DNA from: Penicillus capitatus
Lineage: Eukaryota > Chlorophyta
Direction: 5' to 3'
Length of the DNA stretch: 64,000 nt
Assembly (NCBI GenBank): GCA_965649825.1
Contig: OZ287705.1
Location: 1-64,000, forward strand
Position numbers and translations under genes: made by a program. Within the stretch, counting starts at the first letter, position 1, and the number at the start of each line of letters is the position of its first letter. Below the pieces are notes generated by a model. That model made no database searches. It was not told the origin of the DNA and saw only the letters and a list, made by a program, of their open reading frames with translations. Of the stretch, positions 10,521-21,744 are shown piece by piece.

Positions 10521-12960
10521 ATGAGCGAGCACAGGAGCTGCGGACAACAGATGAAAGTGCTGAAGATTCGGAAGAAGCCAGGACCGAAAACAGTTGAGGA
10601 CCAGAAGGCATAACTCGCACAGATAAAGCAGTTCTTCCTTAGAAAGCGCAGAAAGCCGGATGGCGTGACGCACAAGCCGCGGTCTCTGCTGCGCTTCGCG
10701 GATAGACGCAGCTGCACGAGTATGCGAACGAGATCGCCGACCGCGCTGATCATGCCGAGAGCCTCGCTGCGATGCCGGAGACTTCGCCGTTTCTCGATCC
10801 ACTTCTGACGAAGTTGATGTCATCGAGCGGTGAACGTACCAACGCGGAGGGGACGACGCAGTCGGAATCGAAACGCAGGTTTCGAGGATGGTGGGACGGT
10901 CTGCATTGTGTATTGGACAGGTCTGGCGAAGAGGAGATGGCAGCAGAGAACGATGCCGCAAGCAAGGCGATGCAGAATCTCTGTGTATGAACGTGCTGAT
11001 GCAGATCGAGATCGAAGAGCCGGATCACGAAATGAAAGACCATCAGAAGACACAGAAAACCCGAAACGTTTGCAGTTGGAGGCGAAGAGCGGTGTCGATT
11101 CTTGAGTGCGGGGAAACCAACTTCATCTCTCCTTACACGAAATAAGGACGAGACTGGTAGCTGAGTTGGGGGACGGAACGGAAGTGGTGTCGAAGCTCCG
11201 CGTAGATATGGAGGCCAAAGAAGAGGACAATATGTGGAGACCACTCTTCAACCTGGAAGAGTTGCCTTAGGTGCTACCAGTTGGTGGAAGGTTCCCAGAA
11301 TAGGCTGAAGGAGCTACAGCGTCGATCGAGAAAAACGAAGAAGCCTATCGACGCGGATCACGTCCGAGAGGCGAAGCCTGGACCATCTCTCAGGAGTACC
11401 AGAGTCTAGTGTCCGGTTTACAAGAGGTAGCGACTCGCCTCAGCAATCTAGTGGTGGGAACGCGTTGTACCTTGCGTCGACACGCTACTCATCTTGTGTG
11501 AGGTATAGTGGAATGCGGAACGTCTCAGAAAGGCACGGATAGAAACCATCGAGGCGGTCGTGCGGAAGAGAGCGGCAGAGAACCAGGTGGAACGTCCGAA
11601 TTCCTTCATCGAAGAATGCGAGGATGCAAAGCGTCGCTGCGTGTCCACGAAGAGAAGCTGTTGGAGGAGTGAGATGATCTACAGGCCTTCGTGGACACGA
11701 TGACGAAGTGCGACAGCATCGGCAAGAATCGCGAGGAAGCAGAATCCAGCCCAACGACCATAACACCGAGCTCTAGTTCTTTTCTTAAGAGAAAGATCGA
11801 CGAATTGGAGATCAAGTGCGAAGACAGCAGACTGAATGAAGTGGACAGTTCGCGAAGGAATAAGAGGTCGAGAGAGCGGCTAAACCAGCTGAACGTGGAA
11901 ATGGAGTAGATGAAGCGTACGAGCAAACATCGTGAAGCAGACTTAAGATCAGAAGCGACTCAATGGCTTCCTCCAAGGAAAAGTCTACAGCGGCAGGATG
12001 TCTATGGAGTAAGTTGGTTTTTGTGACAGATGTGCGAATAAAGAAAACAGTGCACGTGTATGCGAAGTCCCAAGTTCAGAATGAAGAGCCGATGAACGAA
12101 CTGTTAGGGGACGACACCACGATCGGGAATCTCCAACGAAAGAACGCCGAGGTGAAAGAGAAGCAGTGAGATAGCTTTTCGAGACGGCGGAGCATAGCTG
12201 CAGATCTCGAAACGCCTGGGAAAGGCGAAGTCATTCGCGGAGAATGTGGAGATCCTTACTAGATGCAGCGAGATGCACGCGCAGCGGCTGCTAAAGATCC
12301 GATCAGATTAAGCAGGTGGACTCGAGGAAACGAAGCGAAAGCTAACTAAAGCAAGTGCAGCGGAATCTCTCGCATCAGACTGACGGGCGGCGCATTTAGA
12401 CGAAGGATGAGATGCGAAAGCTCCAATCGAAGTCGAATGCCGAGCATAAGGACAACGAGAATACGAAAGAGGAGAACAATGCGTCGCAGCATCTAGTTAA
12501 AGAAGCCGAACATACGAAAGAGGAGCAACGAAGAACAGCCAAGATGCGAAATCGAGAGTTGCCTGGACGAACGCGTCAGGTGCAGCAGATGGAAGCCGAC
12601 GTGAATGTATCCCTTCTTCTTTGTTGAATCAGCTGTCTCCCTCATCCGCGATCTCCTGTGACAGGCATTTGGAGATCTGAAGCGCAAACTGCTATCAGGG
12701 AAGCCGACAGAGTGAGATGTGCATCAGGTGCAAAGAGACGGAGATGCTGCATTAAGAAATGGAGAGTCTGCGAAACGCAGTGACCTGCACCATCTGCTGC
12801 TCTCGACGCAAATCTGTGGTGCTGCAGAAGTGCAGCTGTCACATCACATTTCGATCGTCCTTTCGTCCGTACATCGCTGGAAACCCGACCTACGTTCACG
12901 ACCCTTCCTTCCGACCAAACCTTTCCAGCTTTCGACAGACCCAGTTTTTGCATAGTCTCT
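10521..12960 (+). pseudogene. BRE1-like E3 ligase pseudogene, unit 1
   Basis: Decayed copy of a BRE1 (RNF20/40)-type gene, the E3 that monoubiquitinates histone H2B. The start MSEHRSCGQQMKVLKIRKK resembles the BRE1 N-terminus (LK.xNxKL). Long coiled-coil stretches follow with frame breaks (about 11690-11909 and 12040-12168). Near 12760-12840 the C-terminal RING opens (AVTCTICCSRRKSVVLQKC then H) matching the C-x2-C...R-K-x-x-V-L-x-K-C-x-x-H pattern of BRE1, and then homology stops before the second zinc-ligand pair. Many stops and shifts relative to unit 4 mark it as a pseudogene. Introns such as that starting GTAAGTTGG at 12010 are still visible. Confidence 0.75.
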
Positions 12961-13072
12961 GAAGCAGACGGAAGCTGGCAGGAAACTGCGGAAATACTCG
13001 GGTGATGTCGCCCTGTTTTGCCCCTCTCTACCAGCAATGACAACAACGTGATCTCCCGTCCGTTTGGTCACA

Positions 13073-13888
13073 TCATAACCTTGTCAACCTTGCTGTTCCT
13101 TTCCACTGGGAACTTCTCTCATTTCTTGGCGTACCCGACCAGTCCTGCCTCCACAGAAAGCGTGGCTGTCGACTTCTGAAGGAGAGGCACGTGATTTGTT
13201 GGTTACAGCTCACAGACGCGGGCGTCCTGAAGGTACAGGTGGCCGACAGCCTGTCAGTGTCGTGCCCTGGAAGGTCGAATCTCGCGAACGCGATCCGCGA
13301 TCCGCGGACGCTGCCTTCGTACGCCAACCACATCGTCATGAAAGGGCGGTGTCCCTTCGCGTCATTAACATTGATAGAATTCTTAGTTCGGCCTACGTGG
13401 CGCAGATTAGACTTCGCTGTGGAAGTACTTTGTTCGCAGCCGACTTGTTCTGCAGCGCAGCTCGGAAAACTGAGACATCCGTAAGACGTTCTGTTCCTCG
13501 TCGCGCGTTGTTTGAAAAGAGACGACCGTGTTCCTTCCTCAGCGGCGGCGGTTGGATTCTGCGAGTGCTCTGGACGAAGAAGACCGCGACGACACCGAAG
13601 ACCCTGCGCACGCGTTGCCGTAAGTCCAGCCGTCTTTCTCGACTTCACAGCGTCTCTCCGCGCGAAGCTGCGGCGCTGGCTGTGGCAGTCAATGCTGTAA
13701 GGCCAGCTGCTTGAGCGGGAATGCCTCGCAAAAAAGTGCGTCCCGTCGGACGGCCTCGTCGAGAAGGCAGAACGTGCCCATACGTGCCTCCCGGCGGCGG
13801 GCGAGCCGCCATTGGGCCGTTGAGGGTGGCGACGGTTGACGCGTCGCTGTCGACCGGCCCTGCGGTCGACAGCCCTTCTGCGATGCAC
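13073..13888 (-). other. Long minus-strand open frame, coding status unclear
   Basis: A 271-residue frame with no stops on the minus strand. The 3' half has protein-like runs (FMTMWLAYEGSVRGSRIAFA), while the 5' half is a low-complexity Arg-rich translation of GC-rich DNA and overlaps the first AP2 gene exon. A plus-strand alternative (13191-13484) is equally open. No family recognised; could contain one real exon. Confidence 0.2.
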
Positions 13889-15070
13889 GACCTTCCTTCG
13901 AGGCAGTACTCATAAGGCCCTCCACGATCTCTTCTGGCGATTCTTTGCGTTATTGCGCGCTGTCTGCGGCGAGCGTCCTGCGAACGTTGTGTCGCTGTGA
14001 CAGGTCGGCGACATGAAAGTCGGAGACGAAGGAGCCTTTGAAGCGGGAGCTGGACACCGTATGCCACGCATGCAGCTGCCGCAGGAAGACGCGAACAGTT
14101 TTCCTTCTCCGCGTCTCGTCCAGCTCAAACGCGAAATGGAGACGGGGCCCTTGAACGCCCCTCCATCTTGGCTCGAAGACTTCGCTCACTCGTGTTTAGC
14201 TACGGCCTCGCGGTCATCACTGCTCGGGGTGGATCCATCTTCAAAGCACCAGCACGAAGACGCCACTCTTGCGGATTCCCATTCGAACAGCACACATTCT
14301 GGCACGCAACAGGGCGTCTAAGGCTGCTCTTCTGATGGAACGTGTGGTGTAGACTCGAGCGAGAAGTGGTGTAGAGATCCTGTTCGTGAAGGCGGAGAAA
14401 CGAAACCGACTTCCACTCTCATGTGAGGTGCCGATCAGAGTGAGCGATGGTGACAGGTGTTGTTGATAGTCGAGGTCGAGGGGTGCACGTGGTGAATGGC
14501 GCTGTCCGTTATCGTGGCGTCCGTCGCCGTCCGTGGGGCAAATTCGCCGCAGAGATTCGAGATCCGAGTCAAAGACAACGCGTCTGGCTCGGGACATTCG
14601 ATACGCCCGAAGAAGCGGCATTGGCTTACGACGTCGCCGCACGCAAGATTCGTGGCGGCAGAGCTGTCTGCAATTTCAAGCAAAGCACGTCACATCATCC
14701 TTCGTGACCTCGAGTAGTGACAGATGTGTCCTGTGGTGCAGATCCTTCGCCATCTATCACTTCGCCGCGCAGACAAGAGGCGGCGAGATCAGTCGGGTCA
14801 CGTCTCGCGGGGGTAGCTGGGACTAGACGCCGGAATAAGAAGGCGCGATCGGAGACGGAAGAGAGCGAAGGCGAAGGGCTGCAAAAGGATCGTCACCGTC
14901 CGCGAGAGAAGACGGCGACAAGAGACGGAAGCGCCGTGTCGTCCAGGACGAATCTGACGTTTCTCGGATCGCCCCGCGATCGGAAGCTGCTGCATCAGAT
15001 CGATGAAGACGCGGATCTGTTTGAATCCGCTTTGGCTTTGCTGATGCTGCGCGATGCCTCTCGCACTTGA
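13721..15070 (+). CDS. AP2/ERF-domain transcription factor with AT-hook-like N-terminus
   Basis: Plant-type DNA-binding protein. The central exon (about 14447-14690) holds a full AP2 domain: [19 protein letters not shown], then [20 protein letters not shown], and [13 protein letters not shown]. It carries the YRG and RAYD elements and the ERF-type WLGTF core. The first candidate exon (13721-13890) has an AT-hook-like RPVGRPRR. A middle open stretch (14013-14315) is probably coding. The last exon (about 14785-15070) reads [18 protein letters not shown], a likely nuclear localisation signal with an acidic tail, and ends DASRT. An intron from 14673 or 14693 to the acceptor at about 14780 joins AP2 to the tail in frame. 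The upstream junctions are not resolved. Single AP2 domain, so ERF/DREB type rather than AP2 type. Confidence 0.85.
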
Positions 15071-15327
15071 CGTCTGTCGGTCGGACGACGACGATCATCA
15101 CCATAAAGGATTGTGTATCTTCATTGTTGAATTAGTTCTCCTGTTAGCCACTTTCTCCGTCGTTCATAATTTTTTGCGGTTCGCATTCTCAGCGACAGGA
15201 ATCGCGAGAATGACGAACTGGACTTCAAACCCACACGAGAGGTGTGGACTGTACATTCATCCAATGTAAAACACGCGTACGAGATGCGAAGCCTGCATCG
15301 GTCGCGTCAGCAGCATCATTACGTTGA

Positions 15328-16251
15328 TTGCGTGACGACATTACGGCGTTTCCTGTTCCAGAACCCGTTCTTGACGCGTTTCGCATCATGGCTGACCGTC
15401 TGCAACTTCCCATCGGCAACAGGAAGCGTGAGTCTGCTCTCCTTCCCTTCTGCGACCTCAGCGGCGTTGCGCTGAGCAGTCGAGGACATCCTGATGTGGC
15501 GCGATGCGCGTCTGTCCGGAAGTATCTTCGGCGGTCTCACTGTCGGATACCTCGGCCTCGAGTGGAGTTTTCTCTCCGTCTTCTGCCTCGCTGCCTACGC
15601 ATTGCTCACCGTCATCGGCGGCCTGCTCGTGTGGCACTGCGCAGCACCTTTCGTGAATATGTCGTTTCGACACGGCTATCAGACGCTTATCGTGCATGTG
15701 CACTGCAGGGACCCTCCCATCCCCTCCTTCATTCGAGATGGCCTCTCCGAGGAAGACGTGAAGAAGCAAGTGGAGAGGATTCTACCCAGAGTCAACGAAG
15801 TCTTGGGTAAGGAGAGACAGCCGACCGTCGACAGTGGGCGATGAATGATGTGACGTTCTGCAGCGATGGTTCGTCGTGCCGTCAGCGGTCAAGATCTCAC
15901 GCTCTCCGCAAAGGTCGTCCGGCCGTTTCGATTGTCCTGCTGACAGATAGCACGCAGGTCCTGGGAGGACTGTATGCGGTGGCACGCGTGACGTCCATCT
16001 TCTCGCTCCTGACCTTGGCCTATCTGGGTAATGAAGAGTCATGGCCAACCATGAGGATGGCGTGTGGAAGCATGCGTTTTCTAGGCGTGTTGGCGGCGTT
16101 CTTGGCACCGAAGGTGTACGAGATGCGCAGAGATGAGATCGACGGATACTTGGAAGTGGCCAAGGAGAAGCTCAAAGTCCTTTTTAAACAGTTGGAATCG
16201 TCGTTGCAGAAGATTCCGAGAGCCAAACGTGTCATGAAGAAGGCCGAATGA
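15328..16251 (+). CDS. Reticulon (RTN/RTNLB) ER-shaping protein
   Basis: Reticulon-homology protein that bends ER tubule membranes. Five exons by homology: 15328-15427, 15480-15806, 15864-15913, 15958-16027, 16085-16251; introns of 52, 57, 44 and 57 nt, all GT-AG with consistent phase. The protein reads LEDILMWRDARLSGSIFGG, a first long hydrophobic hairpin (LSVFCLAAYALLTVIGGLLV), a hydrophilic loop (SEEDVKKQVERILPRVN), a second hairpin (LGGLYAVARVTSIFSLLTLA, GVLAAFLAPKVYE), then RDEIDGYLEVAKEKLKVL. It ends KRVMKKAE, matching the reticulon KKxx-type C-terminus. Start may be 15328 or the in-frame ATG at 15388. Appears intact. Confidence 0.95.
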
Positions 16252-17717
16252 GAACTGTTTTGGAGAAGCGATCTGATCCACCGTAGAGACTACTTCCCCG
16301 TTACACGGAAAACTATGAGATATATCATTGTGAATGGACAAAGTGGTGTTGTCAACGAGAACAAACGTCTTTCGACTTGACTCTCGAGCACGCGGCGCGG
16401 CTTCTGCCATGATCTGCCGTCGATTTCCTCTAGGCTCCGGACTTCTGTCTCCAGGAACTCTGCGAGAAGGTGACGACGACACGCATCGCTTCTGGAAGAT
16501 AAGAACCATATCGAAGCATGGGATGCAGACCGTGACTCGATCAATTGCACAATCAGCCAAGGAAATGTGATTCGAATACTACTGATTGACGGTCTCCATT
16601 TCGTAACGAATGGATAGGTGGGTATCTCGAACATTTGTTTGTTTGCTCATCGATCATTAAAGTTAAGTGCGGCAACAGTATGCGTTTCTGTCGGAACCCA
16701 TTTCTTTAGTCGACCATCCATCACTGAATGCCAGGGATCAACATCGATTCTCGAAACCTTCGGTACACTCTATCTAACGACTAGCAGCCGCATACAAAGT
16801 GCCTCAAGTGCTCAGGGTGGCGCATCAAAGAGGATTTATCCCGACGCTGTCCACTGGCTACTTTGTCTTAACGCAGAATGACGAGGAGGACTCATGCGTC
16901 GATCCGACGGAAGGAACGAAACCAAAAGACATCTGCAAGAGAGGGCGTAGTTAGCTGTCTTCTTTGACGCCGGGAAGCTTTTGCTGTTTCGCGACTCTTC
17001 TTGCCGATCGTCTTCGTCTGCGTGTCTGGACCAAAACGACAACGACGTTGTCCGACAGATTGGAAGACGACGCTTGTCGAGGCCCACCGGGAAGTGCACG
17101 TAACGATCGCTTCCTACTCACTCGCTGTGTAAGGGATCTTTGACTGGCATCCGTCCGACACACGTCTGACTGAGGTCTTTGCGAAACCAGTCTCGAACTC
17201 TGTTGTTCCTTCCACAAAGCAATGCGGCCGGGTGGGCTGCCCTGATTGAGGCAATGAATAAGTTAGTTAGATAGCGACAAAGGCGAACCGAGATCACGTG
17301 TTGTCCATTGTCCAAGACGATCGCCAGCACACTTTTTGAGCCAAAGAGCATTCGGCACGGTTTATTCACAATATATCATTCATAGAGTTCGATCGTGATA
17401 ACTCATGAGTTGGGTTGACACGTCTGTCCGAAGCCGAGGTTCATTAAGTAGCATACATTTATTTATTGGTAGCAACGGAACAGCAAAAGCGATGTGAAGT
17501 TCAATGGACATTTTGACCATGTGACTGACACACGGGTGAAAGCATTCAAGTAGTCACCAATTATGAAGACCGAGGTGCTCGCAAGTAGGATGAAGTAAAA
17601 CTAGGCGCTGTGGTGTGGTGACTCGATTACAGTGCATGGGAGACGGACGGATGGCGTTTGCAGTGATGCTGCCTTTGCTGTCGAAACATGATGTCACATG
17701 GACTTGGATGGATCGGC
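16252..17717. other. Intergenic, nothing recognised
   Basis: Only short, mutually overlapping frames on both strands, none with recognisable domains or convincing splice chains. A minus frame at 17118-17369 (MLFGSKSVLAIVLDNGQHV) has protein-like composition but is isolated. Confidence 0.4.
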
Positions 17718-19470
17718 CTAAAGTTGCCTCAACTTCTCCGGAAGGAACTTTCTCACGCTGTGCGGCAGGCGTTTCGTTGCTCCCTTCATCCATCCAACGA
17801 CTCTGGCTCTGCCCTTGTCGCTTTTGATCGACATCGTCTGACAGTGCACCTCTCTAAAGAGATCTAGCATGCATGGCACGTGATCGCTGTCGACGATCTC
17901 CAAACGGATCCACAATCCCAGATGCATCTCCATACGTCCACGATCATCGCTTGTCATGTTGAGTCGTTGATCGAGACGGTTGACGCCTGAACAGGGAATG
18001 CCCGCCACTGCATGGATGTCCGAGTCGGTGCCGCTCTGACCAAACTCCAGATTCAAGAATCCTTGTCCGAAGACGGCAACGCGAATCTTGTGTACGGCGC
18101 AGGAGTACAGGCGACGGTCGCCCCCCGAAGAGAGGCGGATGTCGACGAGGACCGTGTCCGCGTTTCTCAATTCGAGAGGGAGAATGTCGAAGGCCGCGGA
18201 CAGGTCACTCAGCGACTGCACCTCGGTTCTCTCCATCTCGCGGTGTGACATGCCGTGGATCAACTTGCAGCCCCGACGACCGATGGCAAGCTCCAGGTCA
18301 AATGCGTGTCTTGCCGACGGCGATGAGGCGACGTCTGGCAGATGTAGGAGGCCAGGCAGCGAAGCAGAGTGTCCTGGGCGGAAGAAACCATCGTTGAGGG
18401 CCTCGGCCGCCGTCATTCTGGCACTGGGATCGCCATGCAGGAAGGACTTGACGAAACGAAGCGCCAGCCACTCCTCTGCAGAGCGGGCGCTGCAGAAGTC
18501 CCCGCCCAAGAGGCAGCGATCGTAAGGCCATCCAGACCAGCGACGGGTCACGGCGTCCAGAACGCGAACGGGATCCCAAACGGAACAGCCTGTGAGCAGA
18601 GCGCGTGGTGAGGACGGCCATGTATCCAACAGAGAGCTTACGGTTGAGGACTTCGAATGCCAGCATACCAAAAGACCACATGTCCATGGAGCGCTCTAGC
18701 GAGATGTGCCTGGGATGTCCCATCAAATCCTGGGCCAGTTCAGGGGGATCGTAAGGACTGCCACATCGGTGCGGTATGCTCAACTCCTCCGCTCGCCCGG
18801 CGTACCCCAGGCTCACCAGTTTCCAGCAGAAGTCCTCGGAGAACCACATGACATGGGAGGAATGCAGATGTCCATGAACAATGCCGTGACCGTGAAGATA
18901 GTCAAGCGCTTCGAGAATCTGCACACAGACGACGATGCTGCCAACGCGTGTTTGCCCAAAGCAGCATGACCTGATAGAGAAGGTTCTTCTGTTCCACGCG
19001 CGAAAGCGAGCGTCTTGTCATTAGGTCCCCGACGGTCAGATCTCCTTTCTCCAGCACTAATAGTGGAGGAAGTCCGCTAGAAGCTGTTCGATGATCGATC
19101 ATCCTGCAGACCGTGAGATGTGAAAACCGTGAGTCGGAGGATTCAGTGTTCTGTCACCTGCAAATGTATCTGCATCCGTCTGTGAGGGACTCGTGATGTC
19201 TAACAGCGTTATCACAGTTTGAAGACCTTATGTCGAAGACCTTGACAAAGACATTCTTCCCGGTGCGCTGGTCCACAGCGAGATAGCAACGGGGTGGCGA
19301 TGGTCGGCGTCTCTCCTGTGAAGTGAGTCTAGCAGTGACACCGTTGGAGAGGCGGAGAGACGTGGAGATTGCGACCTGTCGGCAACGAGGCCGTTTTCAA
19401 TTAGCGGTTCGAGTCCCATCCCCCTTCGGTTGCGCGAGTCCTCAGCGTTCTCGATATCATTGGACGACAT
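17718..19470 (-). CDS. Pseudokinase 1 with C-terminal beta-rich domain
   Basis: Member of a three-gene local family. N-lobe VAI K-like strand: TGKNVFVKVFD. Hinge: LPPLLVLEKGDLTVGDLM. Catalytic loop is HGIVHGHLHSSHVMWF where an active kinase has HRDLKPEN, and the metal-binding loop is KLVSLGYA in place of DFG, so catalysis is unlikely. APE-like YDPPELAQ and DMWSFGMLAFEVLNR follow. Introns at 18919-18970 and 18590-18641 match positions in the paralogs. The last exon (17718-18588) continues into a 200-residue beta-rich domain (DTVLVDIRLSSGG, MHLGLWIRLEIV) shared with the paralogs and ends LPEKLRQL. Between the first exon (MSSNDIENAEDSRNRRG) and the N-lobe the frame is off by one base in a CCCC run, so either a frameshift or a sequence error is present. 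Confidence 0.8.
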
Positions 19471-20440
19471 TTATCTGCGGAGTCGATAAAACAAACAAAG
19501 TCTCTTTTCGAAGTACGACAAAACGCTCACAATTCTAGACAACTTAAATGACAAGGCTGCTCTGCCAATTGGACCGCAGAGTTTTGTACAACAGTGCCGA
19601 GGAGAAAAATGAGATGAATGCCATCTCCCGAATGGTCGAGCGCACGAGGACCGTTGAATCCTTGCCTTTGAAGCAACGCCTCTGTCGCCGACAATGAAAA
19701 CGGAGAGCCCAAAATCGGCTTCTGAAGCGTGACCTAGGCTTCTGTACCGCGGAGAGGAACACAGGGGAACAAACATCGTCCCACGTTGCGATAACGACGA
19801 CAGAAGGCAACAAGGCGGACTGTTTGGACCCGAGCAAAGTCCATCGAAAACGACGAAACGCAGCTCTGCCTAACAAAGCTGTATGCACGGGAGGGAATAC
19901 ACATAATAAAGGGGGCAATAGCAAATTGCCTTTGGTCAAACCACGGACAGGCATTTGTCTGTCACGAGTCACTCCTGTCCTTCTGCGTGCGAACTCAGGA
20001 CAGAAACGCCAGGAGGACGACACGTCGAAGGGCAATGTGATTCATCAGTGCTATCTGCTGTCCTTAGAAGGGTCAGCCTTCGTCCGCTTCAACGGCTTGG
20101 CACCACGCGCAGTGCCTTCTTGCGTTTTTTGCAGTTAGTACGGGTGACTTCTCACGTGCTCAACTCCGTTGCAGCTGCTCCACAATCGCACGAGTAGAAA
20201 TTGCCTCGTATTTAAAATGTCCTTACTTCATGCCTTACTCACGCCTTGTCAATGCCTCGTCATTTCTCGGGTTAAGGATATAAAACGATTCTTTATCCCA
20301 AACGCCGTTGTTAAACGACTCCCAGTCTTCGGAGAGCGACACCGTCTAGCTCGTAAAACGTTTGCTCCAGTACGTCAAGTAGTCGGCTGAACGCGGAAAG
20401 CCATTCGGTCTCGAGGCAGGTTTCTTTCTGCTGAACACCA
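19471..20440. other. Intergenic, no gene supported
   Basis: Overlapping frames on both strands (minus 19544-20035, plus 19824-20138) without recognisable domains. The motif GGTTCGAGTCC at about 19415 resembles a tRNA B box but no cloverleaf can be folded around it. Confidence 0.4.
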
Positions 20441-21744
20441 TGGCCAGCAACAACGACGCTGGTACGACGGAATGTTTTCTGAACGGCCTCGACCGACTGA
20501 CTCGGGTGGCCTCTCTGCCTTAGGAACCACTCATAAGTATCGGTGGGATTCGAGGTACGGTATACCGTACTCTGTTCAAGCAAGCTTCGCGTCTAGCGTC
20601 GGCACATACGGAAACCGTCGCCAAAACACGGATGCTTCGTCCCGTGACTCGGAGGAGGAAACATCAGGTGATGTTGTCGGCATCGCCGCTCATCGCCTTC
20701 CTTTCGCCCCACACAAATCTCGCCGTGCTGCGCCTCTGATCAACCGTCCTTTGATCCCAATCAACGCCAGGCGACAGTTATGCCTTGAAGAGCAGATAGA
20801 CAATCAAGGTGCATCCCGAGACCGTTCGGCGATTCCATACGACTGATCTGTTTTTCAGGTGCGACGCAGACCTCTTCGGCATGGAACTTGCACATTGAAC
20901 AAGAGACTGCATGCAGCACATCATGTGAGGTACACTACCCTCAACGATGCAGTCACTGCCTTGAGCTCTGTCTTGTGTGTAGACATCCGCATCCAGCAGT
21001 CCGCGGGACGCGCGCCGTTTGCGATTCGCTAACTCGACCGAGAGACGCGTAAAGGTCGAGGTCTCGGCTGAGCGTCTGCGCCAAAACAGTCCTTCGACAG
21101 AGGCACTGCTGTACAGGAAAGGCAGGAAGGCGCTGACGTTTCATGACAGCTGCAGAGATGACGGATTCGTTTTCGGTTCACATGAAGGCGAGCATTGCCT
21201 CTTGCGCATTCGGATCGAGAGCGTCAGAGACGACGCGATCATCCCGATTGAAAACGTGACGCATGTTCAGCTACTGCACCAGATGGGCCGAATGCGAAAT
21301 CTCCAAATCGTCGAGACCGAGAACAGAGCATACGTTAAGGAGACGACGGCATTGCTGGAGCCCTGGATGCTGCGACGTCGCAGAGGCGCTGCTCACGACG
21401 AGGCGATGTTAACGGAAGAGCTGATCTTCCAACTGCACATTCGTGTGGCTCTCGAGGGCGCGGGGCGCTGCGAGGACGATATCGTCAAGACCTTCTGCTG
21501 GAGGACAGTTCCGAAAGTGAAAAGGACGGTGCCGCTGTGCTGGAAAGGAATTCATATGCAAACACGGAGTCCTGCACCACGTTCATTACAGACAGACAGG
21601 ACTTCGGTGCCGAACTCAATGGGTGATGGTCGAGTCGATTGTCAGAGAAGGAGATGGACACGCGGGAGAAGGGAGATGACGACCTTCTTACCTAAAGTGT
21701 CATGGCTTCATACCCTTAGCGTTTGTTGTGATGCAGACGCGTAA
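20441..21744 (+). CDS. Protein with the same C-terminal beta domain, no kinase domain seen
   Basis: The main exon (about 21019-21744) is alignable by eye with the C-terminal domain of the pseudokinases: RRVKVEVSAERLRQNSP, KALTFHD, CLLRIRIESVRDDAIIPIEN, and LTEELIFQLHIRVALEG correspond to LHVEC, ALRFYDDYLP, RLRVCITPDEELPFPIEG and KYVKLTVQIRIFLG of pseudokinase 3. A preceding stretch (about 20945-21028, VTALSSVLCVDIRIQQSAG) may be the start of the domain in another frame. Upstream, a Ser/Arg-rich frame (20472-20846) or the ATG at 20441 may supply the N-terminus. No hinge, catalytic loop or activation segment is visible upstream. It could be a truncated family member or a stand-alone domain protein. 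Confidence 0.55.

Noticed and set aside
13196-13714. 172-residue plus frame as a gene
   Set aside because: Overlaps two other open frames in the same GC-rich stretch; low-complexity basic composition and no paralog.
19405-19430. tRNA B-box motif GGTTCGAGTCC
   Set aside because: The T-stem does not pair and no upstream A box at the right distance is seen.
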